A stretch of DNA of 64,000 nt from Streptomyces lateritius (GCF_014649715.1 NZ_BMTO01000004.1:415687-479686), one strand, 5' to 3'. Shown: positions 16,829 through 25,435, counted from the stretch's first letter. A program made the numbers and translations. The notes: generated from the sequence alone by a model not told the origin.

Positions 16829-17422
16829 ATGACGACAGGCGCACCGCCCCCTCTCGCCCCCAAGCGCTCCAGCGCGCGTACGTTCCTCCCGCTCGCCCTC
16901 GCCGCCTGGCTGGTCCTCGAGATCTGGCTGCTGACGGTGGTGGCGGGCGGGGTCGGCGGGCTGATCGTCTTCGGCCTGCTGGCCGGCGGCGCCGTCCTCG
17001 GTGCCGTGGTGATCAAGCGGGCGGGCCGACGGGCCTTCAGAAACCTCACGGAGACCTTCCAGAAGGCGCAGACGGCGGCGCAGTCCGGGGTGGCGCCCAC
17101 CCCCGCCGACCGGGTCGGGGCGGAGGACCGCAACGGCTTCCTGATGCTCGGCGGTCTGTTGCTGATGGTCCCCGGCCTCGTCTCCGACGTGCTGGGTCTG
17201 CTGCTGCTCGTCCCGCCCGTCCGCTCGATGCTCGGACGCTCCGCGGACAAGGCCGTGGAGCGCCGGATGAGCGCCGCTCCGCAGAGCAGCCTGCAGGACG
17301 CCTTCCAGCAGGCTCGTATGCGCCGCCCGGACGGCAAGGTCGTGCAGGGCGAGGTGGTGCGGGACGACGCTCCTCAGGGGCGGCGCGACCCCCAGGACCC
17401 GCGCCCGCCGCTGACGCCGTAG
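16829..17422 (+). CDS. fxsA: FxsA-family cytoplasmic-membrane protein
   Basis: 197 residues with hydrophobic segments at about residues 13-50 (LALAAWLVLEIWLLTVVAGG onward) and 100-125 (LMLGGLLLMVPGLVSDVLGL), the FxsA signature, then a charged tail. In E. coli FxsA relieves phage-T7 exclusion by the F plasmid; its role in Streptomyces is unknown. It lies 47 bases after ppm and ends before a strong bidirectional terminator. Confidence 0.85.
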   Translation: MTTGAPPPLAPKRSSARTFLPLALAAWLVLEIWLLTVVAGGVGGLIVFGLLAGGAVLGAVVIKRAGRRAFRNLTETFQKAQTAAQSGVAPTPADRVGAEDRNGFLMLGGLLLMVPGLVSDVLGLLLLVPPVRSMLGRSADKAVERRMSAAPQSSLQDAFQQARMRRPDGKVVQGEVVRDDAPQGRRDPQDPRPPLTP

Positions 17423-17471
17423 CCGAAGCCAGCGGTGGACGAACCCAGCCGTGGACGAACCGACGCGTGAG

Positions 17472-17520
17472 AACGCCGCGGGGCCCGGTACACACAAGGT
17501 GTACCGGGCCCCGCGGCGTT
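17472..17520. terminator. Bidirectional terminator between fxsA and rbpA
   Basis: A perfect 22-bp stem (arms 17472-17493 and 17499-17520) closes a 5-base loop. It lies between two convergent genes and can end transcription from both. Confidence 0.85.
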
Positions 17521-17539
17521 GCTTCGGCCGCGCCGTCCG

Positions 17540-17914
17540 CTAGGCGGACTTGCGGCTGTCTCGCGGGTGTACGGCGATGTTCATGGCGCCGGACCGCAGG
17601 ACTGCCAGCCTCTCGGCCAGCACCTCCTCCAGCTCCTCACGCGTACGCCGTTCCATCAGCATGTCCCAGTGCGTACGCGCCGGCTTGCCCTTCTTCTCCT
17701 CGGGGCCGTCCCCGTCCACCAGTAGAGCCTGGCTTCCGCAGACCTTGCACTCCCACTCCGGCGGAATTTCCGCTTCCACAGAGAAGGGCATCTCAAAACG
17801 ATGGCCCTTCTCGCATGCGTACTCCACGGCCTGGCGCGGGGCCAGATCGATGCCGCGGTCGGTCTCGTAGCTGGTCACCACGAGGCGCGTGCCGCGAAGA
17901 GCTCGCTCACTCAT
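17540..17914 (-). CDS. rbpA: RNA polymerase-binding protein RbpA
   Basis: 124 residues, full length for the actinobacterial family. RbpA binds the principal sigma factor and the beta subunit and stabilises the open complex. Visible parts: the RbpA core with YACEKGHRFEMPF and WECKVCGSQALL (zinc knuckle Cys residues), and the C-terminal sigma-interaction helix RRTREELEEVLAERLAVLRS. A SigR-type promoter sits 61 bases upstream, agreeing with the known thiol-stress control of rbpA in S. coelicolor. Confidence 0.97.
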   Translation of the reverse strand: MSERALRGTRLVVTSYETDRGIDLAPRQAVEYACEKGHRFEMPFSVEAEIPPEWECKVCGSQALLVDGDGPEEKKGKPARTHWDMLMERRTREELEEVLAERLAVLRSGAMNIAVHPRDSRKSA

Positions 17915-18169
17915 GAATCGTGCCTCCCGGGCTTGTCGCCCACAGGACAGGTGTCGCTGTCGTCGTCATCCGGTCAACGTCCGGTCGGCGGTAAAGATTC
18001 CCGTTCCGGGTCATGCGTCGCCCGTCGTGCCGCCCCTTGTTCTACCCACCAGTGCCCGGTTTGTCACATCTGGCAGCAGATGTCACCCACCGCTTGAACT
18101 AAAGCAGCGCGCAGTAACGGTCCGCCTGGCAGGCCAAAGGCGTATACTACCGGCCTTTCACTTCCGCGT
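17915..18169 (-). promoter_or_regulatory. rbpA: rbpA upstream region
   Basis: This stretch holds the SigR promoter listed separately. A second, weaker candidate on the minus strand has TAGTAT near 18146 and TTTAGA about 19 bases further upstream. No gene is seen here. Confidence 0.4.
17975..18002 (-). promoter_or_regulatory. rbpA: SigR-dependent promoter of rbpA
   Basis: On the minus strand GGGAAT is followed by exactly 18 bases and GTTG, which is the SigR (thiol-oxidative stress) consensus of Streptomyces. It lies 61 bases before the rbpA start. The match is exact in both boxes and spacing. Confidence 0.85.
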
Positions 18170-19525
18170 CTAAATCCGTTCCGGAACCGGGTTGCCCGCG
18201 GCGGCCACGGCGGCCCGGACCGGAACCCGCGCAAGGAGGACGAAACCGGCGGCGAAGAAGATCACCAGAGAGATGATGGCATCCCGATAGCTGCCGGTCA
18301 GCTGATACGCGAGACCGAACACCAGTGGCCCCAGCCAGCTCAGGCCCCGGTCGCTCATCTCGTAGGCCGAGAAGTACTCGGCCTCCTTGCCGCGTGGCAC
18401 CAGGTGTGAGAACAGCGAGCGCGACAGCGCCTGGCTTCCGCCCAGGACGAGACCGATCGCCGCCGCCAGACAGAAGAACGCCACCGGCGCGCCGGACGGC
18501 AGGAAGTAGCCGGCGGCCAGGATCAGCGTCCAGACGGCCAAGGACGCCAGGATCGTCCGCTTGGCGCCGTACGTACGCGCCATCCGGCCCATGCCGAGCG
18601 CCCCGACGACCGCGAGGACCTGGACCAGCAGCACCGCCGTGATCAGCGTCGTCTGCTCCAGACCCAGCTCCTCCGAGCCGTAGATCGACGCCTGCGAGAT
18701 CACCGTCTGCACCCCGTCGTTGTAGACGAGGTAGGCCAGCAGGAAGGAGAGCGTCAGCGGATGACGGCGCATGTCCCGCAGCGTCTCCCGCAGCTGCCGC
18801 CAGCCGCTGCCGACCGCGCCCTCGCCGTGCGGCCGCACCCGGCGGTCGCGCAGCCGCCGCAGCGGTACGAGCGTGAAGGCACCCCACCACAGCCCCGCCG
18901 AGGCCAGGCAGATCCGCACCGCCGCGCCCTCCGAGAGCCCGAAGGACTCGTGCCCCGAGTACAGGACCAGGTTCATGACCAGGACGAGGGCGCCGGAGGT
19001 GTAACCGAAGGCCCAGCCACGCGAGGAGACCGCGTCCCGCTCGTCGGGCTCGGCGATCTGCGGCAGGTAGGCGTTGTAGAGCACCATCGAGACCGCCAGC
19101 GAGGCGTTCGCCACGATGAGCAGGAACGCCCCGAGCAGATACCGGTCACCGCTGAGGAAGAACATGCCCGCCGTCGCGGCGGCGCCGGTGTACGCGGAGA
19201 CGGCGAGCAGCGGCTTCTTGCGGCCCGTACGGTCCGCCGCCGCGCCCACCAGCGGCATCACGAGCACCGCCACCACGATCGAGACCGAGACCGAGTAGGC
19301 GAAGAGGGAACCCGCCCGCACCGGGATCCCCAGCGGGTGGACGAACCCCTCCGCGTCCGCCGCCGCCTTGGCGACCGACGTCAGATAGGGCCCGAGGAAC
19401 ACCGTCAGTACGCTCGTCGAGTACACCGAGCAGGCGAAGTCGTAGAAGTACCACCCGCGCTGTTCGCGACGGCGGTCGGCGGGATCGGCGGTGTGCGCCT
19501 CCGGCTCGGCAGTGTTGGCGGTCAA
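18170..19525 (-). CDS. MFS transporter, UMF1/Atg22-like
   Basis: About 451 residues with 12 predicted spanning segments and the N-terminal REQRGWYFYDFACSVYSTSV block typical of UMF1 (Atg22-type) permeases. Start: TTG 19525 has GAGGGGG eight bases upstream; an in-frame GTG at 19576 would add 17 residues and overlap the preceding gene by ten bases but lacks a properly spaced ribosome site. It is the last gene of a three-gene operon. Substrate unknown. Confidence 0.85.
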   Translation of the reverse strand: MTANTAEPEAHTADPADRRREQRGWYFYDFACSVYSTSVLTVFLGPYLTSVAKAAADAEGFVHPLGIPVRAGSLFAYSVSVSIVVAVLVMPLVGAAADRTGRKKPLLAVSAYTGAAATAGMFFLSGDRYLLGAFLLIVANASLAVSMVLYNAYLPQIAEPDERDAVSSRGWAFGYTSGALVLVMNLVLYSGHESFGLSEGAAVRICLASAGLWWGAFTLVPLRRLRDRRVRPHGEGAVGSGWRQLRETLRDMRRHPLTLSFLLAYLVYNDGVQTVISQASIYGSEELGLEQTTLITAVLLVQVLAVVGALGMGRMARTYGAKRTILASLAVWTLILAAGYFLPSGAPVAFFCLAAAIGLVLGGSQALSRSLFSHLVPRGKEAEYFSAYEMSDRGLSWLGPLVFGLAYQLTGSYRDAIISLVIFFAAGFVLLARVPVRAAVAAAGNPVPERI

Positions 19526-19566
19526 GGCCGCGGCCCCCTCGTTGGTCCCCGTGGCGGGACGCGCGC

Positions 19567-20331
19567 TCAGACCCACACTCCCCGGTCGGTCAGCACCGTA
19601 CGCAGCGTCTCCAGATGATCGGTCATGATGCCATCGACCCCCAGGTCGAGGAGAGAGTTCATCCGGTCCGGGTCGTTCACGGTCCACACATGGACCTGCA
19701 GACCGCGGGAGTGGGCCTCCCGCACGAAGCGCCGGTCGACCACCGGGATCCCGCCCTGGCTCTCCGGGACCTGGGCGGCGACCGCTCCCGCGCGCAGCGC
19801 GGCGGGGATGCCGAGCGAGCGCAGCCGCAGCCCGAGGACGCCCTTCACGCCGTACGAGGTGGCCAGCCGCGCCCCCGCCAGGCGCTGCGCCCGGGCCACC
19901 CGGCCCTCGGTGAAGGATCCGACGCAGATCCGGTCCCAGGCGCCGGTCCTGCGGATCAGGTCGACGAGCGGCACGAGCGACGACTCCGCCTTGAGATCCA
20001 CGTTCCAGCGGGCCTGTGGGAACTCCTCCAGAAGTTCCTCGAAGAGCGGCAGTGGCTCCTTGCCGGCCACCCGTGCCTCCCGGACGGCGTCCCACGGCAG
20101 GTCACGGATCCGCCCGGTGGCGTCCGTGACCCGGTCGAGGGTGGAGTCGTGGAAGGCGACCAGCGCACCGTCCGCGGTGGTGTGCACATCGGTCTCGAAG
20201 TAGCGGTACCCGGCCGCGGCGGCGCCCCGGAAGGCGGCCGCGGTGTTCTCCAGGCCGTCCGCCGCGCCGCCGCGGTGGGCGAACGGGATGGGGGACGGGT
20301 GGTCCAGATAGGGGTGGCGTACGCGAGTCAC
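19567..20331 (-). CDS. Glycerophosphodiester phosphodiesterase
   Basis: A 254-residue GDPD TIM barrel that hydrolyses deacylated phospholipids to glycerol-3-phosphate and an alcohol. FAHRGGAADGLENTAAAF gives the catalytic His and metal Glu, and ETDVHTTADGALVAFHDSTL gives the metal Glu/Asp and second catalytic His. No signal peptide, so it is cytoplasmic. Its GTG overlaps the stop of the upstream YczE-type gene (GTGA), indicating coupled translation. Confidence 0.93.
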   Translation of the reverse strand: MTRVRHPYLDHPSPIPFAHRGGAADGLENTAAAFRGAAAAGYRYFETDVHTTADGALVAFHDSTLDRVTDATGRIRDLPWDAVREARVAGKEPLPLFEELLEEFPQARWNVDLKAESSLVPLVDLIRRTGAWDRICVGSFTEGRVARAQRLAGARLATSYGVKGVLGLRLRSLGIPAALRAGAVAAQVPESQGGIPVVDRRFVREAHSRGLQVHVWTVNDPDRMNSLLDLGVDGIMTDHLETLRTVLTDRGVWV

Positions 20332-21032
20332 CGCCGCAGTATGGCCTGCTTCGGTGTCGCCGAGGCGACCACGGTGCTGCTTCCGGCCCGCTCCGGGACG
20401 GCGAACCGGCGCAGGAAGAACTGCGCGAGCGGCCCGATGGCCAGCGCGTAAAGGACTGTGCCCAGGCCGACCGTGCCCCCGAGCAGGAAGCCGGCGGCGA
20501 CCACGGCGACCTCGATCCCCGTACGGACCAGGCGGATCGAGCGGCCGGTGAGCCGGTGCAGGCCCGTCATCAGGCCGTCGCGCGGGCCGGGGCCGAACCG
20601 GGCGGCGATGTACAGACCGGTCGCCACACCGTTGAGGACGATGCCGACGACGAGCAGGGCGCTCCGCGCGAGCAGCCCGTGGGCGTCCGGGACCACCGCC
20701 AGCGTCCCGTCCATGGCGACGCCGATGACGAAGACGTTCGAGACCGTGCCCAGGCCCGGCCGCTGCCGGATCGGGATCCACAGCAGCAGCACGATCGCGC
20801 CGACGACGATCGAGACGACCCCGATGGTCAATCCGGTCTTCTCGGCGAGACCCTGGTGGAGAACGCCCCAGGGCTCCAGACCGAGTCCGCCGCGCACCAG
20901 CAGCGCCGAACTGATCCCGTACAGCGCGAGACCGGCGTAGAGCTGAGTGAGCCGACGGGTCAGATGCCGGCCGCGAAGGCCGGAGGCGATGGACAAAGGA
21001 CTGCCCCCTGTGGTGATAGTGGACTGACTCAT
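20328..21032 (-). CDS. YczE/YyaS-type integral membrane protein
   Basis: 234 residues with about five to six spanning helices and the motif GGLGLEPWGVLHQGLAEKTG followed by GPGPRDGLMTGL, typical of the YczE (YitT-related) family. ATG 21032 is used; the longer frame upstream reads through the intergenic region. It is divergent from a MocR regulator, a pairing known as yczE-yczR in other bacteria, which implies the regulator controls this gene. Molecular function unknown. Confidence 0.85.
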   Translation of the reverse strand: MSQSTITTGGSPLSIASGLRGRHLTRRLTQLYAGLALYGISSALLVRGGLGLEPWGVLHQGLAEKTGLTIGVVSIVVGAIVLLLWIPIRQRPGLGTVSNVFVIGVAMDGTLAVVPDAHGLLARSALLVVGIVLNGVATGLYIAARFGPGPRDGLMTGLHRLTGRSIRLVRTGIEVAVVAAGFLLGGTVGLGTVLYALAIGPLAQFFLRRFAVPERAGSSTVVASATPKQAILRR

Positions 21033-21091
21033 GTCACTCTGTGGCGGGGGATTGGATGCCAACCATGGCCAATTCGAGGAAGGTGGACTGA
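21019..21091. promoter_or_regulatory. Candidate MocR (YczR-like) operator with direct repeats
   Basis: Two exact GTGGACTGA repeats (21019-21027 and 21083-21091) lie 64 bases apart, about six helical turns, and a third partial copy GTGGACT is at 21105. Between them ATTGG (21051-21055) and CCAAT (21069-21073) form an inverted repeat. MocR regulators typically bind direct repeats in the shared divergent promoter. Confidence 0.5.
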
Positions 21092-21096
21092 ATTCC

Positions 21097-22596
21097 ATGG
21101 CTCAGTGGACTTCAGCCGTCGGGCCGGCGCAGCTCGCCCGCCAGCTCCAGGCGCAGCAGGCCCGCCCCGCGGGGCCGGGCGCGCGCAAGCCGCCCGCCTA
21201 CCGCGCGCTGGCCGACGGCATCCGCCTCCTCGTCCTGGAGGGCCGGGTTCCGGTCGCCGCCCGGCTGCCCGCCGAGCGCGAACTCGCCGTGGCGCTGACC
21301 GTCAGCCGTACGACGGTGGCCGCCGCCTACGAGGCGCTGCGCGCCGAGGGCTTTCTGGAGTCGCGGCGTGGGGCCGGTAGCTGGACGGCCGTACCGGCAG
21401 GGAACCCGCTGCCCTCGCGCGGACTGGAACCGCTGCCGCCCGAATCGCTCGGCTCCATGATCGACCTCGGCTGCGCCGCCCTGCCGGCCCCTGAGCCGTG
21501 GCTGACCCGCAGCGTCCAGGGTGCCCTGGAGGAACTCCCTCCCTACGCCCACACGCACGGGGACTACCCGGCCGGCCTGCCCGCGCTGCGGCAGATGCTC
21601 GCCGACCGGTACACCCGGCGCGGCATCCCCACCATGCCCGAACAGATCATGGTCACGACCGGCGCGATGGGCGCCATCGACGCGATCTGTCACCTCTTCG
21701 CCGGGCGCGGCGAGCGGATCGCCGTCGAATCGCCCTCGTACGCCAACATCCTCCAGCTCATGCGGGCGGCGGGCGCGCGTCTCGTGCCGATCGCGATGGC
21801 CGAGGGCCTGACCGGATGGGACCTGAACCTCTGGCGGCAGGTGCTGCGGGACGCCGCGCCGCGCCTGGCGTACGTCGTCGCCGACTTCCACAACCCGACC
21901 GGCGCCCTGGCCGACGAGGACCAGCGGCGCCAGATGGTGGACGCGGCCCGCTCGGCAGGCACCGTCCTGGTCGTCGACGAGACCATGTCGGAGCTCTATC
22001 TGGAGGACGACCTGCGGATGCCCAAGCCGGTCTGCGCCTTCGACCCGGCGGGCTCCACGGTGCTCACGGTCGGCTCGGCGAGCAAGGCGTTCTGGGCGGG
22101 CATGCGCATCGGCTGGGTCCGGGCCGCGCCGGACGTGATCCGCTCGCTGGTGGCGGCGCGGGCCTACGCGGACCTCGGCACCCCGGTCCTGGAGCAGCTC
22201 GCCGTGAACTGGCTGATGGGGACCGGCGGCTGGGAGCAGGCCGTGTCCATCCGCCGCGCCCAGGCCCGGGAGAACCGCGACGCGCTGGTCGCGGCGGTGC
22301 GCGCCGAGCTTCCCGAGTGGGAGTTCGACGTGCCCCGGGGTGGTCTGACGCTCTGGGTCCGCACGGGCGGCCTGTCGGGCTCGCGGATCGCGGAGGTCGG
22401 CGAACGGGTCGGCGTCCGGGTGCCCTCAGGACCGCGCTTCGGCGTGGACGGAGCCTTCGAGGGGTACGTCCGGCTGCCCTTCACCGTCGGCGGCCCCGTC
22501 GCCGAGGAGGCGGCTGCCCGGCTGGCGGCCGCGGCCCGGCTGGTGGAGTCCGGTGCGGGGGCGGGCGTCGAGGGGCACCGGACGTTCGTGGCGTAG
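21097..22596 (+). CDS. MocR-type regulator (GntR winged helix fused to PLP aminotransferase fold)
   Basis: 499 residues: N-terminal GntR winged helix (YRALADGIRLLVLEGRVPVA, then RELAVALTVSRTTVAAAYEA) joined to a fold-type I aminotransferase domain. The PLP lysine is in TVGSASKAFWAGMRIGWV and the FHNPTGAL motif is present. ATG 21097 is preceded by GAGGAAGG at a slightly long distance. Such proteins act as PLP-sensing regulators, not as enzymes. It probably controls the divergent YczE/GDPD/MFS operon and itself. Confidence 0.92.
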   Translation: MAQWTSAVGPAQLARQLQAQQARPAGPGARKPPAYRALADGIRLLVLEGRVPVAARLPAERELAVALTVSRTTVAAAYEALRAEGFLESRRGAGSWTAVPAGNPLPSRGLEPLPPESLGSMIDLGCAALPAPEPWLTRSVQGALEELPPYAHTHGDYPAGLPALRQMLADRYTRRGIPTMPEQIMVTTGAMGAIDAICHLFAGRGERIAVESPSYANILQLMRAAGARLVPIAMAEGLTGWDLNLWRQVLRDAAPRLAYVVADFHNPTGALADEDQRRQMVDAARSAGTVLVVDETMSELYLEDDLRMPKPVCAFDPAGSTVLTVGSASKAFWAGMRIGWVRAAPDVIRSLVAARAYADLGTPVLEQLAVNWLMGTGGWEQAVSIRRAQARENRDALVAAVRAELPEWEFDVPRGGLTLWVRTGGLSGSRIAEVGERVGVRVPSGPRFGVDGAFEGYVRLPFTVGGPVAEEAAARLAAAARLVESGAGAGVEGHRTFVA

Positions 22597-22617
22597 CGGG
22601 GGTTCGCGGTACGGCCC

Positions 22618-22664
22618 GCCACCGGGGCGGGTACGGGCCCGCTGGCCGTACCCGCCCCGGTGGC
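22618..22664. terminator. Bidirectional terminator between MocR and FtsK-like genes
   Basis: A perfect 19-bp GC-rich stem (arms 22618-22636 and 22646-22664) around a 9-base loop, between convergent genes. Confidence 0.8.
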
Positions 22665-22673
22665 GTCCTGTGC

Positions 22674-24428
22674 TCAGCCCTCCGCGGGAACCGGGGCGTG
22701 GCGCGGGACCGGGCCCGGGTCCGGGGCTGACGCGGAGACGGCTGGCGAGGATGCGTTCACGGGCAGGGGAGCGGTGGCCGGCGGGGCGGCGTCGGGCTCC
22801 ACGGCCGGGGCGGCGCTGGGGATGTGCCCTGCGTCCGGGACGGGGCTCGTGCCCGAGGTGGACTCCGGGATTAGTCCCGGGTCCGGGGCCGAGCCGGGGG
22901 CCGCCTCGACCGCCGCCGTGGCGGTCTGGCGCTCAGGCAGGAGCTCCAGGACCGCGCTGCGGTGCGCCTCGCTCGTCGCGTCGTCGTACGGGTCGGGTGT
23001 CGCCGGAACCTGCAGCCGCAGGACCGGGCCCGTACCGAGGCGGGCGTAGCCGCGGCCCGGAGGGACGACCGGGGTCGGCGTGGTGTGCGGCTCGACCCCG
23101 AGGACCGACTCGATCTGCTCGGGGGAGGCGGGACCGAGCACCACCCGGGCGCGGGTGTGCGTCCGTACCGTCTCGTTCAGCGCGTCCACGCTGTCGAACT
23201 GCTCCGCCACCACGACCGTGACGTGCGCGGCCCTGCCGTGTCGCAGCGGCACCTGAAGGAGGTCCTGCGGGTCGGTGCGCCCGGCGGCCGCCGCGAGATG
23301 CCCGAGGACGCTCGGCCGGTCGAGCAGGATCCACAGGGGGCGTCTGGTGTCCTCGGGCGCGGGGTGGCCCGCCTGCCGCGCCCGGTTGGCGGCGATCAGC
23401 CGCCGCTCGGTCTCGTGGACCGCCCACTCCAGGCTGGCCAGCGCGCCCGCCAGACCGCATTCCACGGCCAGGACACCCGGACGACCGATCAGACAGGCGT
23501 ACTCGCCGGTGCCGCTGCCCTCGATGAGGAGGACGTCGCCGTGGGTCAGCGCCTGCAGGGCGATGGACCGTACCAGGGACGTGGTGCCGCTGCCGGGCTG
23601 GCCGACGGCGAGCAGATGCGGCTCGGTCGAGCGGGGGCCGGTGCGCCAGATCACGGGCGGCGCGTCCTTCGCCCCGTCGGCGGCGAGGACCGGAACGGTC
23701 CGCTGAACGGCGTCCGCGTCGGTGAAACCGAGGACCGTCTCGCCCGGCACGGTGACGAAACGCTGGGCGGCGATCGTGGTGGGCAGGGCGGGCAGCACGC
23801 TCATGACGAGCTGGTTGCCCTCCTCGTCCCAGTCGAAGAGGTACTCACGGCCGCGCCCCGACTTGGCGTGCAGCAGCTGCTCGATCCGGGCGCGGGAGGA
23901 CGCCTCCCCGTCCGTGAAGTAGGCGGGGTACTTGATCCGCAGCCGCGTCAGGCGCCCGGCGTCGTCGAAGACGTACTCCTCGAAGGCGCCGCTCCAGTCG
24001 CCACCGTGGGCGAACAGCGGGGCCGGGTCCTCGGGAACGGAGAAGTACGGCACCAGCGCCTCGTAGAGGCCCTTGAGCCGCTCGATCTCGGCATCGTCGG
24101 GCCCCGCCTTCACGACCGGGCGCTCACGCCCCTTCCACGCCGCCGCGCCCATGACCGAGACGAGCGCGAGGAGCGGCCCGTACGGGACGAGGGCGACGGC
24201 AAGGACGCAGGCCGCGACCAGGAACAGCGTGGGACCGCGCCGTTCCTTGGGCGTCGCGGCCCACTTGGCACGCCCGGTCGCGGCGAGCCTCCGCAGACCA
24301 CGCGTGATCGTGATCAGCGGATGGAGCACATCGGTGGCGCTGTCGGCGGCCGTGCGCGCGATCTCTCGACTGCGAGCGATCCGGTCGCTGCCGCTGCTCA
24401 GAATGCGGGGGAGTGGTCGCCGGGCCAC
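22674..24428 (-). CDS. FtsK/TraB-like ATPase-fold membrane protein with a defective P-loop
   Basis: 584 residues. A basic N-terminal region, two short spanning segments at about residues 66-98, and a conserved middle domain (about 115-255) precede a RecA-like fold. The P-loop position reads GQPGSGTT at residues 276-283: the invariant lysine is Thr. A Walker B-like WILLD and a late VTVVVAEQFDS segment fit the FtsK/TraB class. The last 75 residues are a Pro/Ala/Ser-rich tail. It is followed 42 bases upstream by a tiny membrane-protein gene, an arrangement reminiscent of plasmid-transfer genes. Without the lysine, ATP hydrolysis is doubtful. Confidence 0.75.
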   Translation of the reverse strand: MARRPLPRILSSGSDRIARSREIARTAADSATDVLHPLITITRGLRRLAATGRAKWAATPKERRGPTLFLVAACVLAVALVPYGPLLALVSVMGAAAWKGRERPVVKAGPDDAEIERLKGLYEALVPYFSVPEDPAPLFAHGGDWSGAFEEYVFDDAGRLTRLRIKYPAYFTDGEASSRARIEQLLHAKSGRGREYLFDWDEEGNQLVMSVLPALPTTIAAQRFVTVPGETVLGFTDADAVQRTVPVLAADGAKDAPPVIWRTGPRSTEPHLLAVGQPGSGTTSLVRSIALQALTHGDVLLIEGSGTGEYACLIGRPGVLAVECGLAGALASLEWAVHETERRLIAANRARQAGHPAPEDTRRPLWILLDRPSVLGHLAAAAGRTDPQDLLQVPLRHGRAAHVTVVVAEQFDSVDALNETVRTHTRARVVLGPASPEQIESVLGVEPHTTPTPVVPPGRGYARLGTGPVLRLQVPATPDPYDDATSEAHRSAVLELLPERQTATAAVEAAPGSAPDPGLIPESTSGTSPVPDAGHIPSAAPAVEPDAAPPATAPLPVNASSPAVSASAPDPGPVPRHAPVPAEG

Positions 24429-24470
24429 GTCGTACTCCTGGAGTTGTGGAAGGGGCTGTGATGGGGGGCG

Positions 24471-24665
24471 TCAGAAGTTGATCCCGCCCAGAAGGCTGGC
24501 GAGACTCTGGCCGCCCGCGGTGATGCTCGGGGCGATGGCGGTGCCGGCGAGATAGAAGCCGAACAGCGAGCACACGAGGGCGTGGGATGCCTTGAGGCCG
24601 TCCTTCTTGAAGAACAGGAAGCAGATGATGCCGAGCAGGACCACGCCTGAGATGGACAGGATCAT
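24471..24665 (-). CDS. Small two-helix membrane protein paired with the FtsK-like gene
   Basis: 64 residues: helix one ILSISGVVLLGIICFLFF, then a basic KKDGLKASHA loop and helix two VCSLFGFYLAGTAIA, ending in Gly/Ser-rich SLASLLGG. ATG 24665 follows AGGAGA at a good distance. It is the first gene of the operon with the FtsK-like protein. Similar small proteins occur beside conjugation (spread) genes in Streptomyces plasmids, but homology cannot be tested here. Confidence 0.75.
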   Translation of the reverse strand: MILSISGVVLLGIICFLFFKKDGLKASHALVCSLFGFYLAGTAIAPSITAGGQSLASLLGGINF

Positions 24666-25042
24666 GAGGAGTTCTCCTGGTTGAGGGGACAGTCACCATG
24701 AGTCCTTCCAGGTTCACAGGAAGTATCTATGCGATTAAAGGTGCATATGAGTGAAAAGAGGGTGATTTCACTTGACTGGCGGATGTGGAGGATCGGCCCG
24801 GGTGGCGAAACGCGCGAGGCGCGCTAGCGCCGATCGGCCCAGGACCCGACTGGGGTGAATCTTTGCCGCGGACGGCCCCGGTCATGTCGCCGCACGGGCA
24901 GTACCCTGTCGATTCACTCGTACGGCCGCGCTTGCCGTGCGCAGGTCAGGGCCCCGGCGATGCCGAGTCCAGGGCCGAGATCAGCACCGAGACACGGTTC
25001 CCCACGGAGAACCGCAGCAGGAGAGAAAGGCGGACACGTCCG
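24666..25042. other. Divergent non-coding region with an AT-rich patch
   Basis: 377 bases without a gene. Bases 24721-24775 are markedly AT-rich for this genome and hold a CATAGAT-type -10 on the minus strand (for the 64-residue gene), TTGACT on the plus strand and the inverted repeat listed separately. The ankyrin ribosome site (GAAAGG) lies just before 25043. Confidence 0.45.
24751..24771. repeat. Inverted repeat GTGAAA-N9-TTTCAC
   Basis: Perfect 6-base arms with a 9-base centre inside the AT-rich divergent promoter region, upstream of the small membrane-protein gene. Symmetry and spacing suit a dimeric regulator. Confidence 0.45.
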
Positions 25043-25435
25043 ATGAGCGAGACTCCGGACCCCGAGGTCGTCGAGCTGGCCGGGAAGGTCTTCGACCTGG
25101 CGCGCACGGGCGACGCCGAGGCGCTCGCCGCCTACGTCGACGCGGGCGTCCCCGCGAACCTCACCAACGAGAAGGGCGACTCCCTCGTCATGCTCGCCGC
25201 CTACCACGGGCACGCCGACGCGGTCACGGCCCTGCTCGCCCGCGGTGCGGACGCCGACCGCGCCAACGACCGGGGTCAGACCCCGCTCGCCGGCGCCGTC
25301 TTCAAGGGCGAGGACGAGGTCGTCCGCGCCCTGCTCGCCGGCGGGGCAAATCCGGAAGCAGGGACTCCGTCCGCCGTGGATACTGCTCGGATGTTTGGGA
25401 AGGCAGAACTCCTCGAACTGTTCGGCGCCCAGTGA
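25043..25435 (+). CDS. Ankyrin-repeat protein
   Basis: 130 residues with about three ankyrin repeats: DSLVMLAAYHGHADAVTALL, then GQTPLAGAVFKGEDEVVRAL, plus a degenerate first repeat and a C-terminal cap. ATG 25043 has GAAAGG upstream. Ankyrin stacks bind partner proteins; the partner is not evident. It is followed by the HEAT-repeat gene on the same strand after 244 bases. Confidence 0.85.
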   Translation: MSETPDPEVVELAGKVFDLARTGDAEALAAYVDAGVPANLTNEKGDSLVMLAAYHGHADAVTALLARGADADRANDRGQTPLAGAVFKGEDEVVRALLAGGANPEAGTPSAVDTARMFGKAELLELFGAQ

